This document shows positions 22,751 through 36,805 of a stretch of 64,000 bases of DNA, piece by piece. The DNA is from Adiantum capillus-veneris (taxonomy: Eukaryota; Streptophyta; Polypodiopsida; Polypodiales; Pteridaceae), in NCBI GenBank assembly GCA_014529385.2, contig CM043956.1:86107721-86171720 (forward strand). The letters are read 5' to 3'. A program made the translations under genes and the position numbers. The notes beneath the pieces were generated by a model that ran no database searches, was not told the origin of the DNA, and saw nothing but the letters and a program-made list of their open reading frames with translations. Each line of letters begins with the position of its first letter. The stretch's first letter is position 1.

Positions 22751-23788
22751 TGTCAAGCAACCAAGATACCTGGGATTGGAGTCATTGACTCCCATTATTG
22801 GCTACATTTTGGAGGGTGAGTTTCCACCAGACTTCACAAAGGCTCAGAAGAGGAAACTCATGAAGAAGGCAAGCGCGTATCTCTTCCCAGAAGGCTCCAT
22901 CTATCAAAGAGGGAAGAATCAAGTGTGCAAAAGAGTACCAACTATCGAGGAAATTCCAGCTATTCCAAAAGGTTTGCATGAAGAGGCATGTGGTGGTCAT
23001 TTTGCCCAAAAGTTAAATGTGAAGAAGATTTTTCTTGCGGGGTATGTTTGGCCAAGTCTGCATGTGGATGTCCAACATTGGTGTAAAACTTTTCACAATT
23101 GTCAAGAAAATGGGAATAGAAGATTGGTTTATGGTCCAAGGAAAATGGTACTTGCAAATGGACCCTTTGAAAAGTGGGCATTGATGCTATGGGTCCTCTG
23201 CGTAGGGCAAAAAAAGGTAAACTATACATTCTAGTGACTGTAGACTATATGACTAGGTGAGTGGAAGCACAAAGTGTGGCAAAGGTAAATGAGAGGACAG
23301 TGAGGAAATTCATCTACACTCACATTTGTTGTAGATTTGGCACACCTTTGGAGATTGTTTCTGATAATGGTCCAGGGTTTAGAAAGGTCTTGCTCACAGA
23401 AGTCTGTGAAGAACTTCACATTCTACGTCGTCACAGTACACCCTACTATCCCCAGTCAAATGGTTTGGTAGAAAAAGATAATGGTGTCATTGCAAGCATC
23501 ATTATAAAGATGGTGAAAAACAAGACAAAGCTGTCAGATGACTTCTTGTATGGTGCCTTGTGGGCATATCGAACCACATATAGGGAATCCACAGAGTTCA
23601 CACTGTTTCACTTGGTCTATGGTCAAGAGGCTTTACAACCAATTGAGCTCAACATTCCAACAATGCGACTTCATGGCAAAGAAGCACAAGATGATCAAGA
23701 AGCATGGATGGATCGAATTCTTACCTTAGCTAAGCTTGAGTGGAAAAGAGAAGCAGCATACAAGTGCTACAAGAGGAAAGTTACATAG
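22751..23788 (+). pseudogene. pol: F integrase
   Basis: The zinc finger is HEEACGGHFAQK with VDVQHWCKTFHNCQ (about 22980-23105); one of the usual Cys positions is followed by F-H-N in place of C-x-x. The frame ends at 23234. The core continues in the frame of 23261-23788: first Asp in VTVDYMTR (about 23239), second in GTPLEIVSDNGPGFRK (about 23345), and Glu in SNGLVEKDNG (about 23465). The downstream FHLVYGQEALQPIE block is complete. It stops at 23786-23788. All three catalytic residues are readable, but not in one frame. Confidence 0.8.
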
Positions 23789-24079
23789 GCGAAGGAGAAG
23801 CTTGACAAGAAACTAAAGGACAAAGGCATCAATGAAGGAGATCTTGTGCTAAGGTATGACAATCGACTCGATGTCAAATTTGAAACTAGATGGCAGGGGC
23901 CATACATAGTTAAGAAGCCTTTCAATTCAAGTTATTATCAACTTATTGACTTGAATGGGAAAGAGCACTCTAGGAAGGTAAATGGTTATCGCTTGAAGCC
24001 TATTCGAGTCACCTTCTACCAAAGGATCTACCAAACATCTATCAAATGGCAACTATCTCATGTTAGTATTGTTCCATGA
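23789..24079 (+). pseudogene. pol: F integrase C-terminal domain
   Basis: It reads INEGDLVLRYDNRLDVKFET, RWQGPYIVKKPFNSSYYQLI, GKEHSRKVNGYRLKPIRV, the SH3-like C-terminal fold of gypsy integrases. It ends at 24079. This is the F counterpart of the E tail, which carries the 123-bp duplication. The polypurine tract AGGGGAAGGGCTAA follows at 24201-24214. Confidence 0.75.
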
Positions 24080-24214
24080 AGCATGAGTGTAACTCGAGCC
24101 AAAATTCCAAGGGGCCAAACAATGAAGATCTCGTCAAGGACTCAGAAGCACTCTCTTTGGAAAAGATGCTCTATGATGGTATATGAATATACCATCATCC
24201 AGGGGAAGGGCTAA

Positions 24215-26596
24215 TGATAGCCATTTTATGGCTATCCAAATTTTCATAGTAAGCTACCTCACCCTACCAAAATCACCCAAACACTATGGCTATCCCTGCC
24301 ATTTCACTGTACATAGGCATGTGTGAGTTAGGGGACTTTCCTCATATTTTCTTAAAAACCCTCAATTAGGTAGTCACCGGGCTAGTTGAGCCAAAAAAGT
24401 AAAAATAATAATTCAAAAAAAGGTATATTATGGCCTCTTTGTGTGAAAAAATTTCATTGTATATAGGGCCTAAATATAAGGATTTTTCATAATTATTTTG
24501 GTATTTATTTAAATATTTCTACCTAGTTCTGTGTTATTTATGCTATGTACATTGACTCACATTACCACAATTTTTCTGACCATTTTGCATACTCTTTATT
24601 CCATAAAGAAATAATTTCATGCAAGCTTCTCTTATTTTTGGTGTAACTCCATCCCAACAAAAATCTAAAAAAACTAGTTTTATTTATGTGTATATTTTTT
24701 CACTATTGTAATTTTTTCCTTCCTACATCTATTCTCTATTACTCTCATAAATTAGAACACCAAAAATATTCATCTTTTTATGGTAGCCTTATAATGAGAG
24801 AGATTAATTTTGACCCCTTTATATTTTTTCCACCTATATTATTTATATTTGACATGTACATATTTTTTTAGACCCCTCAATAATTGATTTTCTTAGTTGT
24901 ACTATTTATTTATATCATGATCTCAACAATATCTTCAATCATAGACCTACCAAATAAGGTCAACGGTATGTGGCATGCATGTATGCACTATGGAGGGCTC
25001 ACTCTTGGAGGCATTCAAAAGAATCATCCAAAGAAGGACCCCACAAGGACTGTGTAGTGGGAAAAGACAGTCGGTTTTGCTGAATTTTTAAAGGTCACTT
25101 TCTCTTCGAATTGATAAAGGTGATACAAACAAAAGTTGTAGCTCGTAGGCTGAACGTTTGCCTTAAATTTGTTCATATTTTTTTGAGGTACAAGCTGTGA
25201 GCTATGATTTTATTGGTGGACCCCAGTTTGCCCATGCCATGCAGCCACACTCCCTCTTCCACTTTATCATTTTCCTCTTTCACACACACTTATCCACTCA
25301 TCATCCCCACCTCTGTCACCACTCCTCTCTGCACCCTACTCACCTTCTTCTCAAACTTGAAGAATAAGAGAAACCATGGTGAACTCATGTCTTCTACACA
25401 CACTTCCATTCAAAAATTGACCACCTAGTCTCATTTTTCCTCCTCTATATTACCGATATCTATAAAAAAAACCACAAAATTCAGTCTCTTCTCTTGAAAT
25501 GCAACATCATGGTGATTGATTACTCATATTCAATTACGTTGGCTCCCAAGGAAGGTCAAGAGTGGAGAAAAAACATACTATCAAAGCTAGTGGACCGTCA
25601 ACAAGCGTGAAAATTGACACTACTCAAGACACTTGGAGCATCAACATTGTAAGAAATCTGTATTTTCTTACCTATTAAGAGTTTTTTCTTTCTTATTTGT
25701 ATCCTACATGGATACTCCCATTGTAAATATCCAATTCCATTTGTAAATCAATAAAAATACTAACTCTACTAATTTACTAACACTAACCTATTATGAAAAG
25801 TACTATCATCTCCACTTCTCTCCTCTCTCTTTTCTTCATCTATCCCCACAAACTTCTAATAATTCCAAGAAAAAGAAATTAGATAAGTGCTGAAAATCTA
25901 ACCCAACCATGGTTAGAGGAGTAACCCTAGCCCTCAAAATTGCTATAAAAGGAGGGTGTAGCTAGCACAAAAGGGGGAGCCATAAGTAAGAGAACTATGC
26001 TATAGCTTGAAAAGCCAAGCTCAACCTCTTCAGAAGGAGCTCTTGAGTGGAAGCTCATTTTCTTATGCATATGCATGTGTTGTATTAGGGGTGATTAGCA
26101 AGGGAGCTCTATTCCATTGTAAGAGGGAGTGATCATTCAATTGAGAGTAGGAAATCTATCATTTCACCTACTAGTGTAAGCCCAACATTTGCTAAATCAA
26201 GGAGGGTGGATTTGGACTAAGCATAGATACTTTGTCTCTCTTCCAACGTGAAGTCATGGACAAAAATGATGTGTAAGTGTCTTGGTGTTTTATTTAAGTT
26301 CTTGATAGCTCGTCTCTGGGTGTTGTCATCAATTTAGCCATAAATCCCACATACTATAAGAGGGCGATAGGGTGGAGAGGACTCCCCTGGCCTTAAGAAA
26401 ATTATTGGGGTGGATCTTCTTCTGATGTGTTGTGGTGTAATTTACTCAAGCTATGTTGAACAAATACTAATCTCACTTTGATTGGTCGTGAGATTTGTAA
26501 GAAGGTATTAATGCAACAAGCACCCCCTCCCTCTTCTCTCTTTATTACATATATAATTGTGTTCGCTTGATCACTGCCGATACATTCCAAAGCAAC

Positions 26597-26673
<77 letters not shown>

Positions 26674-26845
26674 ATGCGTCCTAGTTCGCATCCAAAACTA
26701 GGTGGTGCCCCAAATTTGTGTAGGGTTAGGTTACGGGTTCGTGTGTGTGTTTGTTGTTTTTTCCAACCCCAACCCAATTGACCAGCACGGGAGCCTAGAA
26801 GGGTGCTTAGAGGACACTCTTCTTGTTGCCCGCCCCGGACCGCCT

Positions 26846-26847
<2 letters not shown>
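24215..26847 (+). repeat. 3' LTR of F
   Basis: It starts TGATAGCCATTTTATGG and ends GACCGCCTCA. The TATA box is at 25944-25951. A long CT tract lies at about 26599-26671, and a block of about 160 bp (26360-26520) is absent from the 5' LTR. The short minus-strand frame in that block (26402-26590) is not recognised. Confidence 0.85.
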
Positions 26848-26878
<31 letters not shown>

Positions 26879-28525
26879 TAATTACTTTCTTTCCCCCCCT
26901 CTCTCTTGTTCCCACGCACACTCATTCACACCCACACACACCCGCTCGACACGGCACACACAACTCAAGCCATACACACACACATTTGACACGCATTTAT
27001 GCACTCGAGTATAGACACCCATACAAATAGTACACACACTTACAACACTTTTGATAAAAACACTCTCGCACACACAATTACATACATCCACAAGCACACA
27101 CGCCTATGCGCACGCACATATATAAACACATACACGCGCACACATATATGCACACACCAAAAAATAAAAAAGAGAATAATCAACATCGATGCCAAAGAGA
27201 AAAAAGACGGCCAGATCACGCGCCGCCAACACCAAAATAAGGAGTGGCGTTGAAGGCGTGCCCTAGTTGGCACCGAGAAGGAGTAACACATAGCATCTTG
27301 GCTTCCTGCAGCAACTACCAATTCTGGCAGTCTTAAACCTCACACCGACCACGCGAACCATCAACAAAACCCTTGTAAATTCCCTGAAATCCACTCCTCC
27401 CTAATAACCTAGACAGTGGTGAATGGATTGTAAAAAAAACTCTCCCCATCCCACTCTTTCCTTTATCTCTATCTCTACCTTCTCTCTCTCTCTCTCTCTA
27501 TCTCTCTCACTAGAGAGACATCTAGACCTTCTACAACGACCAGTGGATATTAGCAGGGACCATTGGGTAAGGACCAAATCTCAAGCCTATATAAAGAGGC
27601 CTCTGCTAAGCACAAAGTGGGAGACACAAGTGAAGGAGGAACGCACTAGCTCCATGCACTCTACATTTTAAGCACCACTAAGCATATAATGCACCCCAAG
27701 CTAGAGAGTTCATGGCATCATGTTGAGTTGCAAGCTTGGGCATTTTAGCATTGGATACGTCACCATTTTCCCCAGTATCCACCACACCATGGTTGAATTA
27801 CTAGTCACGACCACTCCATGCACACAAGGCAGTCACCATTTCCTCGCAAGGCAACATGAGCACACTAGGATTGAATGCATCCAGACCATGCTACCTCGGT
27901 CCGCTCTTGATGTTGGTGATTGACTTAGTCGGTGCGTGCATCGTCTCGATCTTTTCCCTCAACTAACCTTCCCACTATCTCCAACTCCACCATGCACCAT
28001 ATGGCGCTTGCATTCCATCATGCATCCCTAGTGCTAAGAGTCAGGTTTGTAACCGTCAAGACCACCATTTGTAAGTATCATCATCGCCAATAAACGGGTG
28101 CAATGTTGTCTTGATCTTTGGGGTCCATTCTCTGTTCTCCTTACTTTTGTTTTCCCATATTCGCGTGATGTTCCGTCTCTTGTATATCAACCTGTTTGTG
28201 CTCCATCACGTGCAACCTCTCCAATCACTCAATATGCTCCATTCCGACCTTGTCACATACCTCCCTTGGACACACACTCCTGACTGTTGACTAGAAATTT
28301 TCTACATGTGGATGTTTGCTGTATCACCATTTTATTTTGGTTACCTAGAGGGCATTTCACTTTTTCTACCCTAGGTCATGTATGTATGCGTCCTAGACGC
28401 ACATATGCTAGGTGGTGCCCCTCTCTACCTATAGGATTACTCCTACCTTGAGATGATGCTTGGGGATGTTTAGGCTATGTGTGGTGTAGAGGCCACCCCA
28501 TATGGCATGTCATTTCTGTCCATCA
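26848..28525 (+). repeat. 3' LTR of E, right part
   Basis: It resumes in the (TA)n tract and 'agtaattactttctttcccc', matching about 2340-3983 of the 5' LTR. The TATA box is at 27588-27595 and a CT tract at about 27482-27510. It ends TCTGTCCATCA. Some of the (CA)n-rich section is expanded or reduced relative to the 5' copy. Confidence 0.85.
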
Positions 28526-30223
<1,698 letters not shown>

Positions 30224-31753
30224 TGAGAGCGGATTTTTTGAGATGGGGCTCAACTCAAGGCTCCCACCAGACAACCACTCCGTGAGACCCTACACACGCA
30301 TATTTCTTAGGGGCACCACCCTCTTTTATGGAGAAAGAAGGAAACCAAAAAAAACCATATACAACACACACACACACACACCTTCCTTATGTGCTTCAAC
30401 ACAAAATGCCCTTCAACCATTCAACACACACTCCTTAAGCAATCCCTTTGAACACTGCACAAACTCACATGCAAAGATTGACCTTCACCATATTAGTACT
30501 CATATACTTCTAAGAAAATCAAGCACAAAACCTCAAAATTCAAAGCACCATAATGCACAAATACTTGACAACTCCTTTCCTTTCCCAAAAGAAGAGACTA
30601 CTTACACACATAAGGCGGCATGCATAGAGAGCTCTTTTCCATCTATGCAGCCCCAAGACTTACTTACACACAACATAAGGAGAGAATCCAAGCAAATAGA
30701 CACCATGGTGCACAAAAACTTTCTCAACAAACAAGCAACCCAATGAGCACAAAATATGAGAAGCTGCCAAGATATGCTTACCAATTTTACATGCGTTTAG
30801 AGCAAAAGTGTGACGACGATGCCCCAATTGCAACAATTTGTTGATCAAACCATGAGATATATCATTGAACTTGATATCCTTGCTCTCATATAGAATCTAC
30901 AATCCTTATTTAGGGATGAGTATGGTAAGAGAAATGTTTGCAAGAGAATGGTAGCAATAGCATATTGATGCTCTCTCTATGGTGCCGCTTACGATAGCAA
31001 GCTTAGGAAATGGATAGGGAGACAAGAGGAGAGAGAGATTAGGGCTTCCCTAACCTTAGAGGAGCTTATTTGCAGCAATGGAGTAGGTGTGTGTATTTTT
31101 GTGCTTGCCAAAGGGCCTTTTTATAGCTGTACAAGACCTTGGGTTAGGTTATACTTGACTAGGGTAGGTAATTAACCATAGTTAGGTTCCCTTTTGACCA
31201 TTACTTCAATTATGAAAATAAGGGACTTATTTTTTCATTAAAAATAGCATTTTAAGTCGTGGAGGCTCCATAAGGGTTGATAATGTATGTGGGCCCCACC
31301 ATGATGTCCCTCCAGTGGCTCCTGCAGAGTGTCCCCATCCTGTTTGTTGTGTCTCTAGAAGCATCTTGAGCCGACCCCTCCACATGCAAGTGGTTTTTAA
31401 CTCCCCATTGGTATTTTAGAATTTTGGAGAAGTCAAGAAAACTTTTCACCTTTGTGGTTTACCTGATTGTAACTTTGACGTGCAGTAACAGTGTCCGCAG
31501 CACCTTGTTTTCACCATAACTTTCAGCCTGTAACTCAGAATTGGGTGCTATAAAAGGCAAAGTTGACCTTCTCAAAGTGTTTAAGCTGATTTTGGAGTGT
31601 TCCTCAAGTATACCCACGAGATAAGGCGTTCAAGATGCATCCAAAACACCTTTTGAACCAAGTCTCCTTGTAGGGGGCCCTTTAGCATGCATCCAAGGTG
31701 TAGGATGCTTTTTTCAAAAGAGAATCCACCTTTAAAAAATGAGGTAGGCTCCA
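30224..31753 (-). repeat. LTR H, minus strand, probably solo
   Basis: Read on the minus strand, it follows the G LTR (59982-61534) through the whole length: 'ccttggatgcat', 'agacttgg', 'gcaggagccac', 'tggtggggcccac', the TATA region, a short hairpin and the end TCCGCTCTCA. Lengths are about 1530 and 1553 bp. No PBS or coding sequence follows its 3' end. A matching target duplication was not found, so the right limit is uncertain and a truncated element remains possible. Confidence 0.6.
31118..31125 (-). promoter_or_regulatory. TATA box of LTR H
   Basis: TATAAAAA on the minus strand, in the context AGCTATAAAAAGGCCC, corresponds in position to the TATAAATAG of the G LTR at 60621. Confidence 0.5.
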
Positions 31754-33420
31754 ATAAAGTTTGATTTATTGGGTATATACGTTATATTTAAGATTTGTTG
31801 ACCAACACAAGTAAATGATCCAAGAGTTGGGTCACATAGTGGTGGGGAAGGGAAGGCCTACAAGGTTAACTCTACCTTTGAGAGAAGATGGGTAAGATAA
31901 GTGCCCATAAACTATTTATTTACAAATTATGGGATGTAGATAGATATTTAAATTAGTAAAGATAATTAGTTAAAAGAATATGCAGTAAAAAAACTAGGAG
32001 AGTAGAATTAAGTTTACTATTTACATTTAGCATGAACAGAGAAATATGATGTAAATGCATAAAGATCTAAGAAGGGTAAGGTGTTTGTATGGAAAAAGGC
32101 TATTACGGAAAGAGAGAATGAACACTAGGTTAAAACTTTGATAAAAAATATATACATTTGAGTAGAAATGTAGTTCAAATGCAAGGTTACCATTTAACGC
32201 TACTCACTAGCTAGTGCAATGAAGATGGAAACTTCATGCACCAAGCAAAACACTTATTAAACACAAAATCAATTCCCTCACGGTCTCATACCCAAGACCT
32301 CACACACCTTCTAAGATGGTGAGAGCTAGCGGGGTATGAGAGTAGATTGAGAGGAAGAAGGAGTATTCTTACGAGAAAGATGTACATCTCCTCACATAAT
32401 CACTCATATTAGCATATCTTAGCATAGTAATTAGCATGATAGAGGAGATGGCATGCATTGAAGCTTGGCTCTTGGTTGTATTTTCATCACAAAGGCAAGA
32501 GTTGTTGCTGTAGGCCTCCCTTCTCCAAGCTTGGAGTAGGTGGTAAGCTTTCCATTAAAGCTTGAGAAGGAGAGAGAGTCTTCTTTACTTCACACATGAG
32601 ATTGTGTGAGTCTGTGTGTGATAATGCCTTGCAAAAATTAGCCCCTTCTCTCTCTTGGTCGACCCCTCTTGCTATTTGCTCTTGCTAGCATCCTATTGGA
32701 CCTCCCTAGGCTTAGCCCATGGTAATTAAGCAGCATAAGTGATAGCCTTTTGAAATGTGTCCCCCTTTCCCCTTTTGTGAGAGCTTTAGGTAATTATTTA
32801 ATTCAAATAAACTCTCATTGGACCCCTTTGCCTCCTGGCCAATAGGAATCAAGCAAGCCATTGGGTTGTTGAATGCTCATTGGTCCATTTGGGAGACTGT
32901 CCAATAGTCTTCTAGAGAGCTTAATTCTTATTGATTCTTTTATTAAGTTTTTTTAAATTAATTAAACTAGATTTACTCTAGCCTGATTCTCATTGGTCCA
33001 CCTCCAAGGCCATCCAATACGAATTGGGTACACCTTGTGGGCATCTAGGCTAAGGAGCTGAAATTGGTCCCTCATTCCCTTTGTGTAAAGGGAGCTTGTG
33101 TGTGTGAGAGAGAGTTTCTCTCTCATCCCCTACTTGCAAGGCTCGCCCCCTCCTATGTAGGGATTGAGAATGACTTCTTGTTACACACACTAAGCATCCA
33201 ATTTCCCTAGTGTTTGGCCTTTGGACATAGCCTTTGAATTTTGTAACCTGAGCACTTTGGAATTCTTAATGGGCTGAACCTCAAGGTCTTTTGAGCCCAT
33301 TGTTGCACATAGATCTTTTGCAGATGGCCCCCCTTTTAGATCCCTATTTTCCCTCCTTTGGATCCCTATTGTGGCCCGTCTGCTAGCTTAACCAATATTC
33401 TAGCTTTTTCTCCCCTATCA
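31754..33420 (-). other. Probable 3' LTR or 3' flank of element A; no coding
   Basis: On the minus strand, TATGGGGAAG is followed by TGATAGGGGAG at 33420. This looks like a polypurine tract followed by an LTR start. The segment to the left is non-coding, with short CT/TC tracts and repeated 'attggtcc'-type phrases (cattggacc, cattggtcc, ctattggac) at about 32690-33000. The other LTR of A is not in the window, so LTR identity is inference. Confidence 0.4.
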
Positions 33421-33963
33421 CTTCCCCATATTAAATGATCAGTTCAACATGAGAAAATCATTTAGGAGAAATAGATATTGATTATTATGACATTACCTCT
33501 CTCTTGAAATCATAGTTGTCCTCGACTATGGGGTAGAGAAGATAAAGCATATTCATTAGTCCTTTTTTCTAGCGGGTACAGGATCCCTATGCTACCCTAC
33601 GACATCGTTCCACAATGGATGACCAATCCATCTGGCGCTTGAGAGCCTGAGGTTGCCACAAGCATTCATTGTTGGCCATCTTGAGAGTGCATTGGCTACT
33701 TGATTATGCTTGCCAGCAATGTGAGCAATATGAAAATGAAATTGCAAACAAAATTTGGCCCACCTCATTTTTTTGTCGTAGAGCTTGGTCTGCGTCATGA
33801 AGTACTTAAGACTTTGGTGATCTGTTTGCAGAATGAAAGGAGTCCCCAATAAATAGTGCTTCCATGAGTCTAAATCATGTAGAACTACAAGGAGTTCCTT
33901 TTCATATATGCCTAGAGCTGCTCAACAGGGTCAAGCCTTTGACTCTCATAGCCTATGGCGTGC
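33421..33963 (-). pseudogene. pol: Element A pol, RNase H part (left of insertion B)
   Basis: On the minus strand from 33963: GYESQRLDPVEQL, a stop, then KHYLLGTPFILQTDHQSLKY, FMTQTKLYDKKMRWAKFC and NQVANALSRWP. This is the RNase H domain of an ordinary gypsy element (not dual-RNase H). After SRWP the reading is lost and integrase is absent, so A has an internal deletion before its 3' end. The upstream half is at 58184-58915. Confidence 0.75.
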
Positions 33964-34164
33964 TGTCGAGAAATTTGTGGTCTTGCTAGGAAAGCACCAG
34001 GCTTATGGCTGTGAGAGTTTGTGAGAGAACTCAAAAAAAACTATATGAAGGAGTTAAACCATAGATGCCATGAAGACTAGGGTTTGGAAGGAAGTGCAAT
34101 CAAAGGAGCCCCACTCTTCCTCTCTTGCACTCACACACACAAAGAAAGAACACAAAAGATAGTG

Positions 34165-34377
34165 TCAAAACAACACAAAGATGAAAACATCAAAGCTATG
34201 GTCATATCGTATCATGGGTAATATGAAAGGGTTAATAGATGAGTTAATAGCATTCAATCTTGGCTGACCAAATAGGCTACGGATTGCTCTTTGGAATTGT
34301 AGTTTTGTGCTTACCATAATATATATCTTTTGTTTAGTGATTGGGATTAATTGTGTGTACAAATCGTCTTGGTTCAT
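34165..34377 (-). CDS. LORF-a in B 3' LTR, intact small ORF
   Basis: 70 codons, start MNQDDLYTQLIPITKQKIYI, end YDHSFDVFIFVLF. ATG 34377-34375 overlaps the TGA of LORF-b (ATGA), so reinitiation after LORF-b is plausible. The core RLNAINSSINPFILPMIRYD is shared with the G copy (RLNEINASINPFILPMIKYE) and the F copies. Predicted basic N-terminal half, hydrophobic end, no Cys motif. It lies downstream of the LTR TATA box and upstream of gag in the transcript that starts in the 5' LTR. No known family recognised. Confidence 0.65.
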   Translation of the reverse strand: MNQDDLYTQLIPITKQKIYIMVSTKLQFQRAIRSLFGQPRLNAINSSINPFILPMIRYDHSFDVFIFVLF

Positions 34378-34592
34378 AGCAAAATAACTACGCTTACGTT
34401 AAAAGAAAAGTTATAGTCTATGAGAGGTAGTATGATGGGATCTTGTGATAGAAGTATTTCATTGAGCCTTTCTGGACCAGAGAGAAACACTATACGTTGT
34501 TGAAAGTGTATTTTACGGATAATCCATACGTTAATTCTAATAGATCGTACAGAGTGAAAGCGATAGAAATTATCATCATGTGGGTTATTCAT
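34374..34592 (-). CDS. LORF-b in B 3' LTR, intact small ORF
   Basis: 72 codons, start MNNPHDDNFYRFHSV, then SIRINVWIIRKIHFQQRIVF, RLNEILLSQDPIILPLIDYN and the end VVILL. Conserved with F (18657-18878) and G (61589-61804) at RKIHFQQR, EIL and PIILPxIxY. It also aligns with LORF-a next to it (RLN-x-I, P-x-ILP-x-I-x-Y, SF-x-V), so the two ORFs are paralogues. Function unknown. Confidence 0.65.
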   Translation of the reverse strand: MNNPHDDNFYRFHSVRSIRINVWIIRKIHFQQRIVFLSGPERLNEILLSQDPIILPLIDYNFSFNVSVVILL

Positions 34593-35140
34593 CTAGGATA
34601 GTATGTGAGAAATGTAGCTATGAGAGAAGTGAAGAGATGAGAAGTTTCCCTCCCAAGCCCTATTCTTGCACGTAGGCAATAAGGATACTGCGGGGAGAGA
34701 TGTACCTATAGCAAGGAGAACCTAGAATTTGTAGAGAGGATGAATTACTAAGAATGAGAGAGATAGGTTTGGTTAAGGAGATGATATTAGATATATATAT
34801 ATGCTGGATTAGAGATGAAAAAGAAAACAACAAGAAATCAAGAAAACATCAATGTAGAACACATCTTACTTGAAAAACCCTTCTGCACCATTATTGATGG
34901 AGAGAAAAGAAGAGGGAAGAATTCAACTTTGATTGATACGCCAAGTCCACGATCTTCTTTGATTAGAGTTGATCTTCCAAGGATAGAATGCAAGAATGGC
35001 TAGTCTTGCTCTAGGAGAAAGTGTAGGCTTAGGCTTATGTTAATGGCTAAGTACAATTTGGCATTACTACTCACTCCCTCATGAATTCCTCTCATCAATG
35101 GCTTGAATGCTTGAGTGGTTTTCAAGGAAGAAAAGGTCCC

Positions 35141-35148
35141 TTTTTATA
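35141..35148 (-). promoter_or_regulatory. TATA box of B 3' LTR
   Basis: TATAAAAA on the minus strand in CCTATAAAAAGGGACC. The 5' LTR has the equivalent at 57357-57351. It lies about 550 bases upstream of LORF-b. Confidence 0.55.
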
Positions 35149-35949
35149 GGTGAAGGGAACCCACAAGGATTTACACAAGAAGAGAGGAGGCAGTGTGAAC
35201 AGAAATTGAAAAAGTTGGAAATGAGTTGTCCCTGCATGATGTGGGCAGATTGGGGTCCAGTATTTTGATCATATCTCCTCAACTGTGGCTCCAAATAAAA
35301 AAGTGAAAATATGGTTAGAAAATTCCGCTCATTATCTACAATTTGCATTTTAAAATAGTTTCCCAATTCGGATTGGAACCTTGTGTAAAAAAATCATCAA
35401 AATAGGGTCCATTTCTGGCAGCAAAAGTCTTCTTGTGGTCCCCTTAGCCTAAAATTTCATTTGATTCCAAAGGACACCTCATGCCATATGAAAGCATGAC
35501 ATTTCTCCTTGACAAATTTTTGTAATTATTCTTACAATAATGCATTAAAATAAGTGTATATTTGAAATCATGCCACCTAGTGTCCCACTAGGATTTGATT
35601 CCCTCCTAGTAGCTTTTTGAAAAGAAATATAAGAAAAATATGAAAAATACATAGAATATATATATATTGGAGTTTACCCTAGATATAGGATCTAGCTAGG
35701 GTGTGAGATGATAATGAGATAGTAGAAATAAAGAATCAATGCTTTTTGCCCCAAGTTAAAGAGACAGAGGTATTGACGCTTTTCCCATAGTATTTTCTTA
35801 GGGTAAAGTAAGAATAGGTTACCCTTGAGAAAAATAATAGGATGAGATAGAAGGCTTATTATTATACTTAAATATGCATATGTACATTATAGGAAAGATA
35901 ATTATGTACCTAAAAATTTACAAGATAGATCTTGTAGCATACGTTCCCA

Positions 35950-36805
35950 CTATGTACGTGTCACAACACGACATCCACTCCCTCTAAACCTGCACATCCT
36001 CCGGTATGTGCCACATTTTTTCTTTGTAAGATCATCCCTCTTGTACATATTCATTCTTTCTTCTTCACGGGATGATTCCAAAGCTTCATCTTCACTTTGA
36101 TCTTTACCTGTGGTTTGCTCTTCTTCCTCATCAACATCCTCTGGATCATTGTCTCCTCTTCTCTTAAACATTTTGATCCTTTTTCCTGCAATGGGAATAT
36201 TTACTTCTATACCATCTAGTTCAGACAAGCTGTAAGTAGCATTTTCATGCACATGCTTTACAACATATGGTCCAAACCATCTTTTTGAAAACTTACGCAT
36301 GACTGTGTGCTGGTTATCAAGGCTACTATCATACACCAAAACCCAGTCACCTTTGTCAATTGCTTTGCTCCTGAGTCGATGTCTCTTATCAAAGTAGTCG
36401 TTCTTTTGCAGCTTCAATGTCTCCAGGTCTTCTCTCTAGCTGCCTTATACGCAGTGCAGTGAGATCTTCCCTGCTAAGCCCCTCTTGCCAAGGTAGTATA
36501 TTCCATGTGGGAATTGTATCCTCAATCGGCATCACTGGCTTTTGACCATACATTAGCTCAACTCTTCCTTCGCAAGCCTTGGCCAAAGCTTTAATGATAG
36601 GAGGATGCCCTCTTTCACTCTTTCCATTGCCTTTAGGGTTGTAAGCTGTAGTAAGAGAAAGCTTGATTCCTAATCTAGAAAATCCAGCTCACCTCTATCT
36701 GCAGTGATCTTTCCCACACAACCATAACAGCAGATCACCTCATCAAGAAGGAATTTTCACACAGCTTCTGTGGTTTTATCTCTCAATGCTCTTCTGTCAA
36801 CCTGA
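35950..36805 (-). pseudogene. pol: B integrase second half and acidic C-terminal tail
   Basis: The core between 36805 and 36590 is broken. From 36586 the frame reads ACEGRVELMYGQKPVMPIED, and from about 36490 LRIRQLERRPGDIEAAKERL. The C-terminal domain follows: KAIDKGDWVLVYDSSLDNQH, RWFGPYVVKHVHENATYSLS. After it comes a strongly acidic tail (DPEDVDEEEEQTTGKDQSED), then basic residues, with the stop at 35950. The stop lies 24 bases inside the 3' LTR, so polyprotein and LTR overlap. PPT-like GAGGGAGTGGA precedes the LTR. Confidence 0.7.

Larger units (their letters stand above)
11287..26847 (+). mobile_element. Element F: Tat-like Ty3/gypsy LTR retrotransposon nested in E
   Basis: The LTRs are 11287-13733 and 24215-26847 (start TGATAGCC, end GCCTCA). 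The internal region holds a PBS, a duplicated leader with LORF-a/LORF-b, gag (18963), protease, RT, two RNase H domains, integrase and a polypurine tract. Copia element I sits in the leader. The insertion is in the AT-rich part of E's 3' LTR. The flanks tatat / atata fit a 5-bp duplication but cannot be proved in such simple sequence. F is better preserved than E (one 518-codon gag-protease frame), in line with a later insertion. It still has several frame breaks in pol. Confidence 0.85.
33964..35973 (-). repeat. 3' LTR of B
   Basis: 2010 bp, matched by 56194-58183 with high identity. It contains LORF-b (34592-34374), LORF-a (34377-34165) and a minus-strand TATA box (35148-35141). The 24-base segment near 34152-34185 that is missing in the other LTR lies in the LORF-a C-terminus. 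Confidence 0.85.

Noticed and set aside
30224-31753. Complete element H
   Set aside because: Only an LTR is seen; no PBS, gag or pol of this orientation is adjacent, and no target duplication was found.
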